DNA of 64,000 nucleotides from Rhizobium sp. 16-449-1b (GTDB lineage Bacteria > Pseudomonadota > Alphaproteobacteria > Rhizobiales > Rhizobiaceae): contig NZ_JAGHMH010000017.1 of NCBI RefSeq assembly GCF_017741935.1, positions 43,331-107,330 on the forward strand. Direction: 5' to 3'. Made by a program: the position numbers and the translations under genes. Positions 8,585 to 16,712 of the stretch are shown here, in pieces (within the stretch, counting starts at the first letter, position 1; each line of letters opens with the position of its first letter). Below the pieces are notes generated by a model, which was given only the letters and a program-made list of their open reading frames with translations, had not been told where the DNA came from and did not search any database.

Positions 8585-9499
8585 ATGGCAGCGATCGGTT
8601 TTTCCGGCTTTAAACGCAATCTCATCGTATCCACGATGCTGTGCTGCGTTGCTGCTGGCTGCTCGAGCGTCGAATACACATCCCAGGCAGATTTGATGGC
8701 CGAACAGGTCGTCGTCCCTACCCCAAAGCCCGGCGAAGACGCGATGTTCGCAGCCATTCCAGCAGGCGAAGGCACACCGGAAACGCAGATCGGCGGCGAC
8801 CAGACCGCTGCATCCGTCGCAACCGCCGCCATGCCGGCAGTCGGTTCGGCGCAGCAGACAGCGCAGTTGCAGCCTGCCGCTTACGGCCAGATCCCGCTGA
8901 CACCTGAAATGACCGCGATCCAGTCCGTGGTGCCGACACCACGACCGGGCGCACCGTCGACCGAGCTCGCTTTCGCCGCCAGCCCGCAGAACAATGCGAT
9001 TGCCGCCCTTTCGGCGATCGACACCACGCCGCACTCGATGATGGACTACGGCTTCGACACGTCGGGCCCGATGGACCCGCCGACCGCGCCGCCGATGTTC
9101 AGCGACAATGACAGCGACGACGATGGCGCGCCGACGGTCGAAAAGAGCGCGATCACCAAGATCATCGACAAATATTCGCAGATCTACAAAGTGCCTGCGA
9201 CGCTGCTTCACCGCGTCGTTCATCGCGAAAGCCGGTACAACCCGAAGGCCTACAACAAGCGCGGCTACTTCGGCCTCATGCAGATCAAGTACAACACCGC
9301 GAAGTCGATGGGTTACGACGGCCAGCCCGAGGGGCTGTTCGACGCCGAAACCAACATCAAGTATGCCGCCAAATATCTCCGCGGCGCATGGCTGGTGTCC
9401 GACAACAGCGAAGACAATGCCGTCAGGCTCTATGCCCGCGGCTACTACTACGACGCCAAGCGCAAGGGCATGGACGACATCGCCCACGGCAACTACTAA
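8585..9499 (+). CDS. Lipoprotein lytic transglycosylase (SLT domain)
   Basis: This 304-residue exported lipoprotein has a lipobox VAAGC with Cys26. The ATG at 8585 follows GAGTGAGAG and gives the right distance to the lipobox. Residues 27-180 are a Pro/Ala/Thr-rich, low-complexity spacer in which a VVPTPKPG/VVPTPRPG motif occurs twice (about 43-50 and 115-122). The C-terminal SLT domain has catalytic Glu215 in HRESRYNP and GLMQIKYNTAKSMGY. The region where family members carry A-YNxG instead reads RLYARGYYY, so one conserved motif is altered. It probably cleaves peptidoglycan from the outer-membrane side, though activity is not certain. Confidence 0.88.
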   Translation: MAAIGFSGFKRNLIVSTMLCCVAAGCSSVEYTSQADLMAEQVVVPTPKPGEDAMFAAIPAGEGTPETQIGGDQTAASVATAAMPAVGSAQQTAQLQPAAYGQIPLTPEMTAIQSVVPTPRPGAPSTELAFAASPQNNAIAALSAIDTTPHSMMDYGFDTSGPMDPPTAPPMFSDNDSDDDGAPTVEKSAITKIIDKYSQIYKVPATLLHRVVHRESRYNPKAYNKRGYFGLMQIKYNTAKSMGYDGQPEGLFDAETNIKYAAKYLRGAWLVSDNSEDNAVRLYARGYYYDAKRKGMDDIAHGNY

Positions 9500-9519
9500 G
9501 CCCTACAGCCCCAAAGGCT

Positions 9520-10911
9520 CTAATGAGCGGGATCGGCCGACGCCGATCGGGTCGGCGACGGCAGCGTCGCCAGTATCTCCTTCAGCAGAATTTCCGGCCG
9601 GTATCTGAGCCAGCTCGGCGTCAGGCCGAGCCTGACCATGACGAGACTGGCCGAGGGCACGATCACCATGCTCTGTCCGTCATGTCCTTCCAGCCAGAAA
9701 GCGTCGGCCGGAATGCCGGTCTCCCCGCTCCTGCCGCTGCCGGGTGGACGAAGCCAGGCCTGACCATGCGAATACATGCCGCCGGAAGATGCCGTCGGTG
9801 TACGCATCATGCTCATGAAGCTCTCGGGCAGCAGCCGCTCGCCGTTCCACACACCATCCTGCAACAGGAACTGCCCGAACCGGACCCAATCGCGCGCCGT
9901 CGCATAGAGATAGGAGCTGCCGGCGAAGGTGCCGCGCGCATCCACTTCGAAAACAGCACTCGACATGCCGAGCGGATCGAACAGCGCCGTCCTCGGATAA
10001 TCGATCGCCTGCTTCTCGTCGCCCAAGCGATCCATCCAGATGCGGGAGATCAACACGGAGGTTCCGCTGGAATAGTTGAACTGCGTGCCGGGGTCGTCGT
10101 CGAGATCAAGGCTTGCGGGCAGCGCCGTCTGGTCCGCGTCGAGATAGAGCATGCGCGTGACGTCAGCCACCGTGCCGTAGTTCTCGTTGAACCTGAGGCC
10201 GCTCTCCATCCCAAGCAGCTGCCCCAGCGTGATCTGCGACCGCCTGTCGTCACGCCATTGCGCAAACAGCCCGGCATCACCGGCATCGATCTTGCCGTCG
10301 AGCATCAGCCGGCCGACGAGCGCGGCATTGACCGTCTTCGTCATGGACCAGCCGATCAATGGCGTTTGCGGGCCAAAACCCTTGCCGTAGCTTTCGGCGA
10401 CGATCCTGCCGTCATGGACGACGACGACCGCGCGCATGTTTTCACCGGTCAAACGGGGATCTGCGAGCAGCGCTGAGATCGCCGCATCGTTTTCGATCGG
10501 CAGCACGGGGGCGTCTTCAGAAGGCTTCGTGACGACGGGCTCGGGCACCGCCTTTCTCGCGGCGGCGAAATCGCCATCCGGCACGGCCGTGCAGCCGAGG
10601 CCATCGCGGTAGATCGCATAATTGGCGGCAAACAGCCCGAGGATGCGCGCCGTCACTTGCTTGCCGGCCTCATCGACATGCACGCGAATCAGCCTCAGCA
10701 GGGGATTTCCGGGCGCCTGGACGTCCTCGGCAAGCACGGCATTCGCATCGCGCCCGGCCAGGAAGACATTCGAGCAGACGATCTTCGCCGCATAGCCGTC
10801 GCCGATCCTCAGCAACTCCGGCGGCCTGACATAAAGCCAGGCAGCACCTGCAACGACGATAACGGCAACGCCTGCAGCCGCCGTCTTCAAGATACGCAGA
10901 ACACGTCCCAT
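9520..10911 (-). CDS. Membrane-anchored serine hydrolase, class C beta-lactamase fold
   Basis: This is a 463-residue protein with one N-terminal membrane anchor (residues 8-27) followed by a periplasmic beta-lactamase/6-aminohexanoate-hydrolase-type domain. The catalytic S-x-x-K is S189-M-T-K192. The Tyr motif is Y280-S-S282 and the third motif region is GHDGQS near residue 420. Members include esterases, D-aminopeptidases and nylon-oligomer hydrolases. A true beta-lactamase role is not implied, because the third motif is not KTG and the length exceeds AmpC. It is convergent with the transglycosylase gene (20-bp gap) and divergent from btaA. The substrate is unknown. Confidence 0.88.
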   Translation of the reverse strand: MGRVLRILKTAAAGVAVIVVAGAAWLYVRPPELLRIGDGYAAKIVCSNVFLAGRDANAVLAEDVQAPGNPLLRLIRVHVDEAGKQVTARILGLFAANYAIYRDGLGCTAVPDGDFAAARKAVPEPVVTKPSEDAPVLPIENDAAISALLADPRLTGENMRAVVVVHDGRIVAESYGKGFGPQTPLIGWSMTKTVNAALVGRLMLDGKIDAGDAGLFAQWRDDRRSQITLGQLLGMESGLRFNENYGTVADVTRMLYLDADQTALPASLDLDDDPGTQFNYSSGTSVLISRIWMDRLGDEKQAIDYPRTALFDPLGMSSAVFEVDARGTFAGSSYLYATARDWVRFGQFLLQDGVWNGERLLPESFMSMMRTPTASSGGMYSHGQAWLRPPGSGRSGETGIPADAFWLEGHDGQSMVIVPSASLVMVRLGLTPSWLRYRPEILLKEILATLPSPTRSASADPAH

Positions 10912-11025
10912 AAGCGCCCCTCCGAACCGATAGAGAAGCAGGAAAATTGTCGTTTAGAAAGCCCCGTCAAGTGCTCACCATTCTCAATTGCGCGAGGTGT
11001 ACACAGCCAAGGCCGCCCACAGGCA

Positions 11026-11043
11026 ACGTCATCAAACTGTAGC
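11026..11043 (+). promoter_or_regulatory. Candidate Pho box upstream of btaA
   Basis: ACGTCAT-CAAA-CTGTAGC is two 7-nt half-sites with the 11-bp repeat period of a PhoB box (consensus CTGTCAT-N4-CTGTCAT). Half-sites match 5/7 and 4/7. It lies about 50 bp before the btaA start. Betaine-lipid genes are known to be PhoB-controlled in Sinorhizobium and Agrobacterium, which raises the prior. The match alone is weak. Confidence 0.35.
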
Positions 11044-11090
11044 GCCGCCGCGTTAAACGCCCTGAACGCTAAATGTTGAGAGACTCACTT

Positions 11091-12335
11091 ATGACGGAAT
11101 TTGCCCCGGATGCCGGCTTCCGCAAGAACCGGAAACTCAAGGCAGCTCTTCTCCGCCACAAGGCCTTTTCGAAAGAGGGTCTGTCCGAACGTCTTTTCGG
11201 GCTGCTCTTTTCCGGCCTCGTCTATCCGCAGATCTGGGAAGATCCCGATCTCGACATGAAGGCGATGGAGCTTGAGCCTCATCACCGCATCGTCACCATC
11301 GGCTCCGGCGGCTGCAACATGCTCGCCTATCTCTCGCAGAGCCCGGCCTCGATCGACGTCGTCGACCTCAACCCGCACCATATCGCGCTGAACAAGCTGA
11401 AGCTCGGCGCCTTCCGCCACCTTCCCGCCCATGCCGATCTCGTTCGCTTCCTGGCAAGGCCGAACCAGTCCGCCAACAGCCAGGCGTTTGATCGCTTCCT
11501 GTCGGCCAATCTGGATGAAGCGACCAGCAACTACTGGAACGGCCGCAAGTTCGGCCGCCGCCGCGTCACCGTCTTCGACCGCAACATCTACAAGACGGGC
11601 CTGCTCGGCCGCTTCATCGGCGCCGCCCACCTTCTCGCCCGTGTCCACGGCATAGACCTCACCGGCGTTGCCAAGGCGAAGACGATGGAAGAACAGCGCC
11701 AGCTCTTCGACGAGAAGATCGCGCCTCTGTTCGAAAAGCCTGTCGTGCGCTGGATCACCAGCCGCAAGAGCTCGCTCTTCGGCCTTGGCATCCCGCCGCA
11801 GCAATATGACGAGCTCGCAAGCCTCGCCGCCGACAATTCGATCGCGCCGGTTCTTCGCCATCGCCTGGAAAAGCTCACCTGTCATTTCCCGATGCAGGAA
11901 AACTACTTCGCCTGGCAGGCTTTCGCCCGCCGCTACGCCGATGAAGGCGAAGGTCCGCTGCCGACCTACCTGAAGGCGGAGCACTACGAGGCGATCCGCG
12001 CCAATGTCGACCGCGTCAGCGTTCACCATGCAAGCTTCACCGAGCTGCTTGCCGGCGAGCCCGCCGCCTCGCGCGACCGCTACATCCTGCTCGACGCGCA
12101 GGACTGGATGACGGACCAGCAGCTGAACGACGTCTGGTCGGAAATATCGCGCACCGCCCGCGACGGCGCCCGCGTCATCTTCCGCACCGCCGCCGAAAAG
12201 AGCATCATCGAAGGCCGCCTCTCGCCCGCCATCCGCGACCAGTGGACCTATCTCGAGGATCGCTCGCTCGAACTGACCGCGCTCGACCGCTCGGCCATCT
12301 ACGGCGGCTTCCACATCTATGTGAAGAAGCCGTGA
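11091..12335 (+). CDS. btaA: S-adenosylmethionine:diacylglycerol 3-amino-3-carboxypropyltransferase
   Basis: BtaA transfers the 3-amino-3-carboxypropyl group of AdoMet to diacylglycerol. This is the first step to the betaine lipid DGTS, which replaces phospholipids under phosphate limitation. The 414-residue protein (DUF3419) shows the AdoMet loop GSGGCN at 71-76 and VDLNPHHIALNKLKL just after. It also carries the characteristic N-terminal SGLVYPQIWEDPDLD. ATG 11091 is preferred over ATG 11073 because TTGAGAG lies upstream at workable distance. It is followed after 11 bp by the N-methyltransferase gene, so the two form the complete two-gene bacterial pathway. It is probably activated by PhoB at low phosphate. 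Confidence 0.95.
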   Translation: MTEFAPDAGFRKNRKLKAALLRHKAFSKEGLSERLFGLLFSGLVYPQIWEDPDLDMKAMELEPHHRIVTIGSGGCNMLAYLSQSPASIDVVDLNPHHIALNKLKLGAFRHLPAHADLVRFLARPNQSANSQAFDRFLSANLDEATSNYWNGRKFGRRRVTVFDRNIYKTGLLGRFIGAAHLLARVHGIDLTGVAKAKTMEEQRQLFDEKIAPLFEKPVVRWITSRKSSLFGLGIPPQQYDELASLAADNSIAPVLRHRLEKLTCHFPMQENYFAWQAFARRYADEGEGPLPTYLKAEHYEAIRANVDRVSVHHASFTELLAGEPAASRDRYILLDAQDWMTDQQLNDVWSEISRTARDGARVIFRTAAEKSIIEGRLSPAIRDQWTYLEDRSLELTALDRSAIYGGFHIYVKKP

Positions 12336-12346
12336 GCCGGACGGAT

Positions 12347-13018
12347 ATGAGCCAGGCCGACACGCGCCCAACTGCCCCCTCGGAGAAACATGCCGACCTC
12401 ATGGACGGCATGTACCGCTACCAGCGCCATATCTATGACCTGACGCGCAAATACTATCTCCTCGGCCGCGACCAGACGATTCGCAATCTCGATCTTATCA
12501 AAGGCGCCACGCTGCTCGAGGTCGGCTGCGGAACCGGTCGCAACCTGGCGCTCGCCCACAGGCATTATCCTGAGGCCAAGCTCTACGGCCTCGATATCTC
12601 GCAGGAAATGCTGATCTCGGCCCGCAAGACCTTCGCGGGCCTGAACACCTCGGCCGATTTCCGCGTCGCCGACGCCACGGCGTTCGAAGCCCGCGATTTC
12701 GGCGTCGATGGTTTCGACCGGGTGATGATCTCCTACGCGCTGTCGATGATCCCCGATTGGGAGCGCGCGATCGACGCATCGCTCGCGGCACTCGCCCCCG
12801 GTGGGCAGCTGCACATCGTCGATTTCGGCCAACAGGAAGGCCTGCCCGGCTGGTTCCGCGCCCTGCTTCGCTCCTGGCTCGACAAGTTCCACGTCACGCC
12901 GCGCGCGACGCTGCGCGACGTCCTGCAGGCCAAGGCCGATCAGGAAAACGCCCAGCTGATCTTCAAGACGATCGGCGGCGGCTATGCCTGGCGCGCGATA
13001 ATAATTAAGGGCCGCTAA
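12347..13018 (+). CDS. btaB: Betaine-lipid N-methyltransferase
   Basis: BtaB carries out the three successive AdoMet-dependent N-methylations that turn diacylglyceryl-homoserine into DGTS. The 223-residue class I methyltransferase has LLEVGCGTGRNL at 57-68 and YGLDISQEM as the acidic loop. A MYRYQRHIYDLTRKYYLLGRD block near the N-terminus is typical of BtaB. The ATG at 12347 is just downstream of the btaA stop; a longer frame running back into btaA is not credible. The gene ends in an AT-rich tail with no clear terminator before the GH25 gene 130 bp on. Both products act at the cytoplasmic membrane. Confidence 0.94.
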   Translation: MSQADTRPTAPSEKHADLMDGMYRYQRHIYDLTRKYYLLGRDQTIRNLDLIKGATLLEVGCGTGRNLALAHRHYPEAKLYGLDISQEMLISARKTFAGLNTSADFRVADATAFEARDFGVDGFDRVMISYALSMIPDWERAIDASLAALAPGGQLHIVDFGQQEGLPGWFRALLRSWLDKFHVTPRATLRDVLQAKADQENAQLIFKTIGGGYAWRAIIIKGR

Positions 13019-13148
13019 TATTTAGCTTGAAACTAACCGATTTTTTACGTTGATATGGTGAATAGAGAGGGCATCTAAGCGCTGGACGCGTCAATTCGAA
13101 GGTCAGGCTGTGGGGCAAAAAGATCATTCGGTTCACGACGGAACATCC

Positions 13149-13946
13149 ATGCGCCGGCTTCTGTTATGCGTATTGCCCCTTGCCCTCATGCTCGCTGGCT
13201 GCACCTCCTCGGGTTATGACTATCTCTCCACCGCCTCGATAAAGCCGAAGATGCGCTTCCAGGACACCGATCCGCAGGATTTCGGGCCTAAGCATCCGCA
13301 GCAAAACGCCATCCACGGCATCGACATCTCCAAGTGGCAGGGCGATATCGACTGGCAGACGGTGCGCAAGTCAGGCGTCGACTTCGCCTTCATCAAGGCG
13401 ACCGAGGGCAAGGACCGCATCGACCCGCGCTTCAGCGAATACTGGCAGGAAGCCCGCCAGGTCGGCATTCCGCACGCCCCCTATCATTTCTACTATTTCT
13501 GCTCGTCCGCCGACGAACAGGCGGACTGGTTCATCAGCAACGTGCCGAAGGAATCCATGAAGCTGCCGCCGGTGCTCGATGTCGAGTGGAACGGGGAATC
13601 GAAGACCTGCCGCACGCGCCCCGATCCCGAGACCGTGCGCTCCGAGATCAAGCGCTTCATGGACAGGCTCGAAGCCTATTACGGCAAGCGCCCGATCATC
13701 TACACCTCGGTCGACTTCCACCGCGAAAATCTCGACGGCTATTTCCAGGATTATCACTTCTGGGTCCGTTCCGTCGCGAAACACCCCGAGGTCACCTACG
13801 CCAACCGTCGCTGGGCCTTCTGGCAGTACACCTCGACCGGCGTGATCCCTGGGATCAAGGGCCCGACTGACATTAACGTGTTCGCGGGTTCGGCGAAGAA
13901 CTGGAATAACTGGGTCGCGGCCGTATCCAAGGATAGGAATTCTTAG
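13149..13946 (+). CDS. GH25 muramidase-like lipoprotein
   Basis: This is an exported lipoprotein of about 265 residues with a glycoside hydrolase family 25 (Chalaropsis/Cellosyl-type lysozyme) domain. It would cut the MurNAc-GlcNAc bond of peptidoglycan. From ATG 13149 the signal sequence ends in lipobox LMLAGC (Cys18). A GTG at 13110 with GAAGG upstream would add 13 residues and cannot be excluded. The fold begins at HGIDISKWQGDIDW (Asp59), and the catalytic acidic pair is LDVEW (Asp144, Glu146). FWQYTSTG and DINVFAG near the end complete the family pattern. It precedes another wall hydrolase on the same strand. Confidence 0.92.
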   Translation: MRRLLLCVLPLALMLAGCTSSGYDYLSTASIKPKMRFQDTDPQDFGPKHPQQNAIHGIDISKWQGDIDWQTVRKSGVDFAFIKATEGKDRIDPRFSEYWQEARQVGIPHAPYHFYYFCSSADEQADWFISNVPKESMKLPPVLDVEWNGESKTCRTRPDPETVRSEIKRFMDRLEAYYGKRPIIYTSVDFHRENLDGYFQDYHFWVRSVAKHPEVTYANRRWAFWQYTSTGVIPGIKGPTDINVFAGSAKNWNNWVAAVSKDRNS

Positions 13947-14028
13947 TAACGTCCCGTTTTCTTTCTTGCTTCTGTCACAATCATTTGGGACATCGACAGC
14001 AATTCAAGCAATGACGAGGATACACTCC

Positions 14029-15288
14029 ATGCACCGCACGCCTGCAAGCCGTTCTGCGCTCGCTCTCCTCCTTGCCGCTGGTCTGGCGACCGGCGCGGCA
14101 GCGCAAACACCGGCCCCGGCCGCACCGGCCGGTCAGGCGCCCGCGACGGCGGCGGCACCCGCCGCTCCGGCTGTCGCATGTGACGGCGATCTCTCCACCT
14201 TCCTCGCTGGCGTCAAGGCCGAAGCGATCGCAGCAGGCGCTTCCGCCGAAGCAGCCGACAAGGCGCTTGCAGGTGCCCAGATCGATCCGAAGGTGCTGAG
14301 CCGCGACCGCGCCCAGGGCGTGTTCAAGCAGACCTTCCTCGAATTCTCGCAGCGCACCGTCAGCCAGGCCCGCCTCGACATCGGCCGCCAGAAGATGAAG
14401 CAGTTCGCCGACGTCTTTGCTCGCGCCGAACAGGAATACGGCGTGCCCCCGGGCGTCATCACCGCCTTCTGGGCGATGGAGACCGATTTCGGCGCCGTGC
14501 AGGGCGATTTCAACACCCGCAACGCGCTCGTGACGCTCGCTCATGATTGCCGCCGTCCGGAGCTCTTCCGCCCGCAGCTGATCGCGCTGATCGAGATGGT
14601 CCAGCACGGCGACCTCGACCCTGAGACCAACACCGGCGCCTGGGCCGGCGAAATCGGCCAGGTGCAGATGCTGCCGCGCGATATCATCGCCTACGGCATG
14701 GACGGCGACGGCGACGGCCATGTACGCCTGAAGCAGAGCGGCCCGGACGCCATCCTGACCGCCGCCAAGTTCATCCAGCACCTCGGCTTCCAGAAGGGCC
14801 AGCCCTGGCTGCAGGAAGTCACCATCCCGCAGGACCTGCCCTTCGAGAAGTCGGGCCTCGGCGGCACGATGACGGCAGGCGAATGGTTCGCGCTCGGCGT
14901 CAAGCCGCGCAACGGCGACGTAAGCTTCGGCACGCTGCGCGGCGATCTCGTCCTGCCGCAGGGCCGCCTAGGACCGGCCTTCATCGCCTATCCGAACTTC
15001 GGCATCTATCTCGAGTGGAACAAGTCCTTCATCTACACGACTTCGGCCGCCTATTTCGCGACCCGCCTCTCCGGCGCCGAGCCCTATCTCAAGGGCACGC
15101 CTGAGCAGGGCCTGACCAACGACCAGATGAAGGAACTGCAGACCAAGCTCGACACGATGGGCCACGACGTCGGCGCCATCGACGGCATCCTCGGCTCCGG
15201 CACCCGCGTCGCCATCCAGAAGCAGCAGCAGCGCCTCGGCATGCCGGCCGACGGCTGGGCGACGCCCGCCCTCCTCAACGCGCTCTGA
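14029..15288 (+). CDS. Lytic murein transglycosylase, MltB type, with PG-binding domain
   Basis: This 419-residue periplasmic protein starts at ATG 14029, which has GAGGA 8 nt upstream. A signal peptide (to about residue 26, cleavage near GAAAQ) is followed by an Ala/Pro-rich linker (27-50). The MltB-like catalytic domain comes next with Glu153 in WAMETDFG. The C-terminal 65 residues form a PG_binding_1 domain (LQTKLDTMGHDVGAIDGILGSG region). The GEIGQVQMLPRD stretch is the conserved substrate-groove motif. The architecture matches the rhizobial 'lytic murein transglycosylase' family rather than E. coli MltB itself. A strong terminator follows 33 bp after the stop. Confidence 0.93.
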   Translation: MHRTPASRSALALLLAAGLATGAAAQTPAPAAPAGQAPATAAAPAAPAVACDGDLSTFLAGVKAEAIAAGASAEAADKALAGAQIDPKVLSRDRAQGVFKQTFLEFSQRTVSQARLDIGRQKMKQFADVFARAEQEYGVPPGVITAFWAMETDFGAVQGDFNTRNALVTLAHDCRRPELFRPQLIALIEMVQHGDLDPETNTGAWAGEIGQVQMLPRDIIAYGMDGDGDGHVRLKQSGPDAILTAAKFIQHLGFQKGQPWLQEVTIPQDLPFEKSGLGGTMTAGEWFALGVKPRNGDVSFGTLRGDLVLPQGRLGPAFIAYPNFGIYLEWNKSFIYTTSAAYFATRLSGAEPYLKGTPEQGLTNDQMKELQTKLDTMGHDVGAIDGILGSGTRVAIQKQQQRLGMPADGWATPALLNAL

Positions 15289-15321
15289 GCGCCCGCGAGA
15301 AAGCTGAAAAACGACGACAAG

Positions 15322-15345
15322 AGCCGGGCCAAGCGCCCGGCTTTT
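15322..15345 (+). terminator. Rho-independent terminator of the MltB-type gene
   Basis: The sequence AGCCGGGC-CAA-GCGCCCGGCT forms a GC-rich stem immediately followed by TTTT. It sits 33 bp after the transglycosylase stop codon. Confidence 0.8.
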
Positions 15346-15606
15346 CGTTTTCCGATTTCGTGAGCGTTTTCAGCGGGCTGCACAGCGCCTGCAATCCGCC
15401 ACAGGCGTAAATGGCGGGTCGCCCTTTTTTACGCTACGTTAAAATGTGTGAATATTTTTCCGAGCGATTTTGTCGTGAAGATTCAGCGAACTAGCTTTTG
15501 TCACCAGTGAGAGATGTGACATTTTCGCCGCATCGCAGCAAAAAAAGCGCTTTCCAACTGCCACAGTCCCGACATATTATCAGCTCGTTAACGCGAGGAG
15601 ACAGAC
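15346..15606 (+). other. Intergenic leader region before a microprotein gene
   Basis: About 260 bp separate the terminator at 15322 and the short gene at 15607. A weak GGCG-GGT-CGCC hairpin followed by TTTTTT lies at 15413-15430, which might end a small transcript. The segment is AT-richer than its surroundings and must hold the promoter for the microprotein. I could not fix a -10/-35 pair with confidence. No further gene is seen. Confidence 0.35.
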
Positions 15607-15684
15607 ATGGGACTGACACGATCCTTGAATGTCCTTTTGATCGGTGCGGCGTTTCTTTTCGTGCTGTCGATGCTTTTCATCTGA
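15607..15684 (+). CDS. 25-residue single-pass membrane microprotein
   Basis: This short reading frame encodes 25 residues: MGLTRSLNV then a run of hydrophobic residues (LLIGAAFLFVLSMLFI) to the stop. The product is essentially one transmembrane helix with a positively charged N-terminus. GAGGAGACAGAC directly precedes the ATG, a strong and well-spaced ribosome binding site. A 12-bp-stem terminator follows 63 bp after the stop. The combination of ribosome binding site, helix-only composition and its own terminator supports a real gene, although at this length chance is hard to exclude. Function is unknown; small proteins of this kind often modulate a membrane complex. Confidence 0.6.
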   Translation: MGLTRSLNVLLIGAAFLFVLSMLFI

Positions 15685-15747
15685 CACAGGATGCCGCTTC
15701 AAACGGACTATGCCGAAACTCCTAGATAGCGCAGAGTTCATGAAACA

Positions 15748-15782
15748 GAAAAAGCGCAGGCCATCGCGGTCTGCGCTTTTTC
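15748..15782. terminator. Bidirectional terminator, microprotein gene / metF
   Basis: A 12-bp stem (GAAAAAGCGCAG pairing with CTGCGCTTTTTC, 11-nt loop) is flanked by A-tract and T-tract, so it works on either strand. It lies between the rightward microprotein gene and the leftward metF stop at 15812. Confidence 0.8.
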
Positions 15783-15811
15783 AGTTCTATAGACTGTGAA
15801 CGTCGCCTTGA

Positions 15812-16711
15812 TCAGGCGGCAGCACCGGCGCTCTTGGCGGCATTGCGCTTGAAGCCGAGGTTCGTCAGAACCGCCGAAACCAGCGGCGCGCGGTTCATCG
15901 TATAGAGATGGAAATCACTGACACCACGACGGGCCAGATCCTCGATCTGCTCGGCGGCGACATCGGCCGCGACCTTGGCGCGCTCTTCCGGCTTGTCGTC
16001 GTAACCTTCGAAGCGCTCGTCGAGAAACGCCGGAATGACCGTGCCGCAGGCGCCGGCGAAGCGCTTCAGCTGCGTCAGGTTCATGATCGGCATGATGCCG
16101 GGAACGACGGGAATGGTGATCCCGGCCGCACGCACCTTCTCCAGGTAGCGCTCGAAATTGTCGTTGTCGAAGAAGAACTGCGTCAGCGCCCGGTTGGCAC
16201 CGTTGTCAGCCTTGCGCTTCAGCATGTCGATATCGGCGGCGACATCGCGGCTTTCAGGATGCTTTTCGGGATAGGCCGAGACGGAGATCTCGAAATCGCC
16301 GAGCTCGCGCAGGCCGGCGACCAGCTCGGAAGCGTTGGCGTATCCACCCGGATGCGGCGTATAGGGCGCGCCGACGCCATCGGGTGTGTCGCCACGCAGC
16401 GCCACGAAGTGCTTCACGCCGGCCTTGCGGAAGCTCTCGACGACGCTGTGCGTCTCTTCCTTGGTGGCGCCCACGCAGGTGAGGTGCGAGGCGGTGGCAA
16501 GCGGCGTGGAGCTGATGAAGCGCGACACGGTTGCCAGCGTCGGCGCCTTGGTTGTGCCGCCGGCGCCGTAGGTCACCGACACAAAGTCGGGATTCCAGTC
16601 CTGCAACTCGCTGACTGTCTTCCAGAGCTGGCCCTCGGCCTCTTCCGACTTCGGCGGAAAGAATTCGAACGAGATGCCGATCCTGTTGCGCGCGTCGTGG
16701 TTCAAAGCCAT
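15812..16711 (-). CDS. metF: 5,10-methylenetetrahydrofolate reductase
   Basis: MetF reduces 5,10-methylene-THF to 5-methyl-THF with FAD and NAD(P)H, supplying the methyl donor for methionine synthase. The 299-residue TIM-barrel protein shows the family blocks SFEFFPPK near the N-terminus, VSVTYGAGG, HLTCVGATKEE, LRGDTP, and NRALTQFFFDNDNF. The ATG at 16711 is used, 1 nt after the stop of the upstream regulator gene; a longer start at 16729 would overlap that gene. The regulator and metF form one leftward unit under the palindromic operator at 17754-17775. The same operator fronts metH 35 kb to the right, linking the two steps of methionine synthesis. Confidence 0.96.
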   Translation of the reverse strand: MALNHDARNRIGISFEFFPPKSEEAEGQLWKTVSELQDWNPDFVSVTYGAGGTTKAPTLATVSRFISSTPLATASHLTCVGATKEETHSVVESFRKAGVKHFVALRGDTPDGVGAPYTPHPGGYANASELVAGLRELGDFEISVSAYPEKHPESRDVAADIDMLKRKADNGANRALTQFFFDNDNFERYLEKVRAAGITIPVVPGIMPIMNLTQLKRFAGACGTVIPAFLDERFEGYDDKPEERAKVAADVAAEQIEDLARRGVSDFHLYTMNRAPLVSAVLTNLGFKRNAAKSAGAAA

Positions 16712-16712
16712 G

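Noticed and set aside
9520..10911. AmpC-type antibiotic resistance gene
   Set aside because: Only the fold and the SxxK/YxS motifs match. The KTG motif is not seen and the protein has a membrane anchor.
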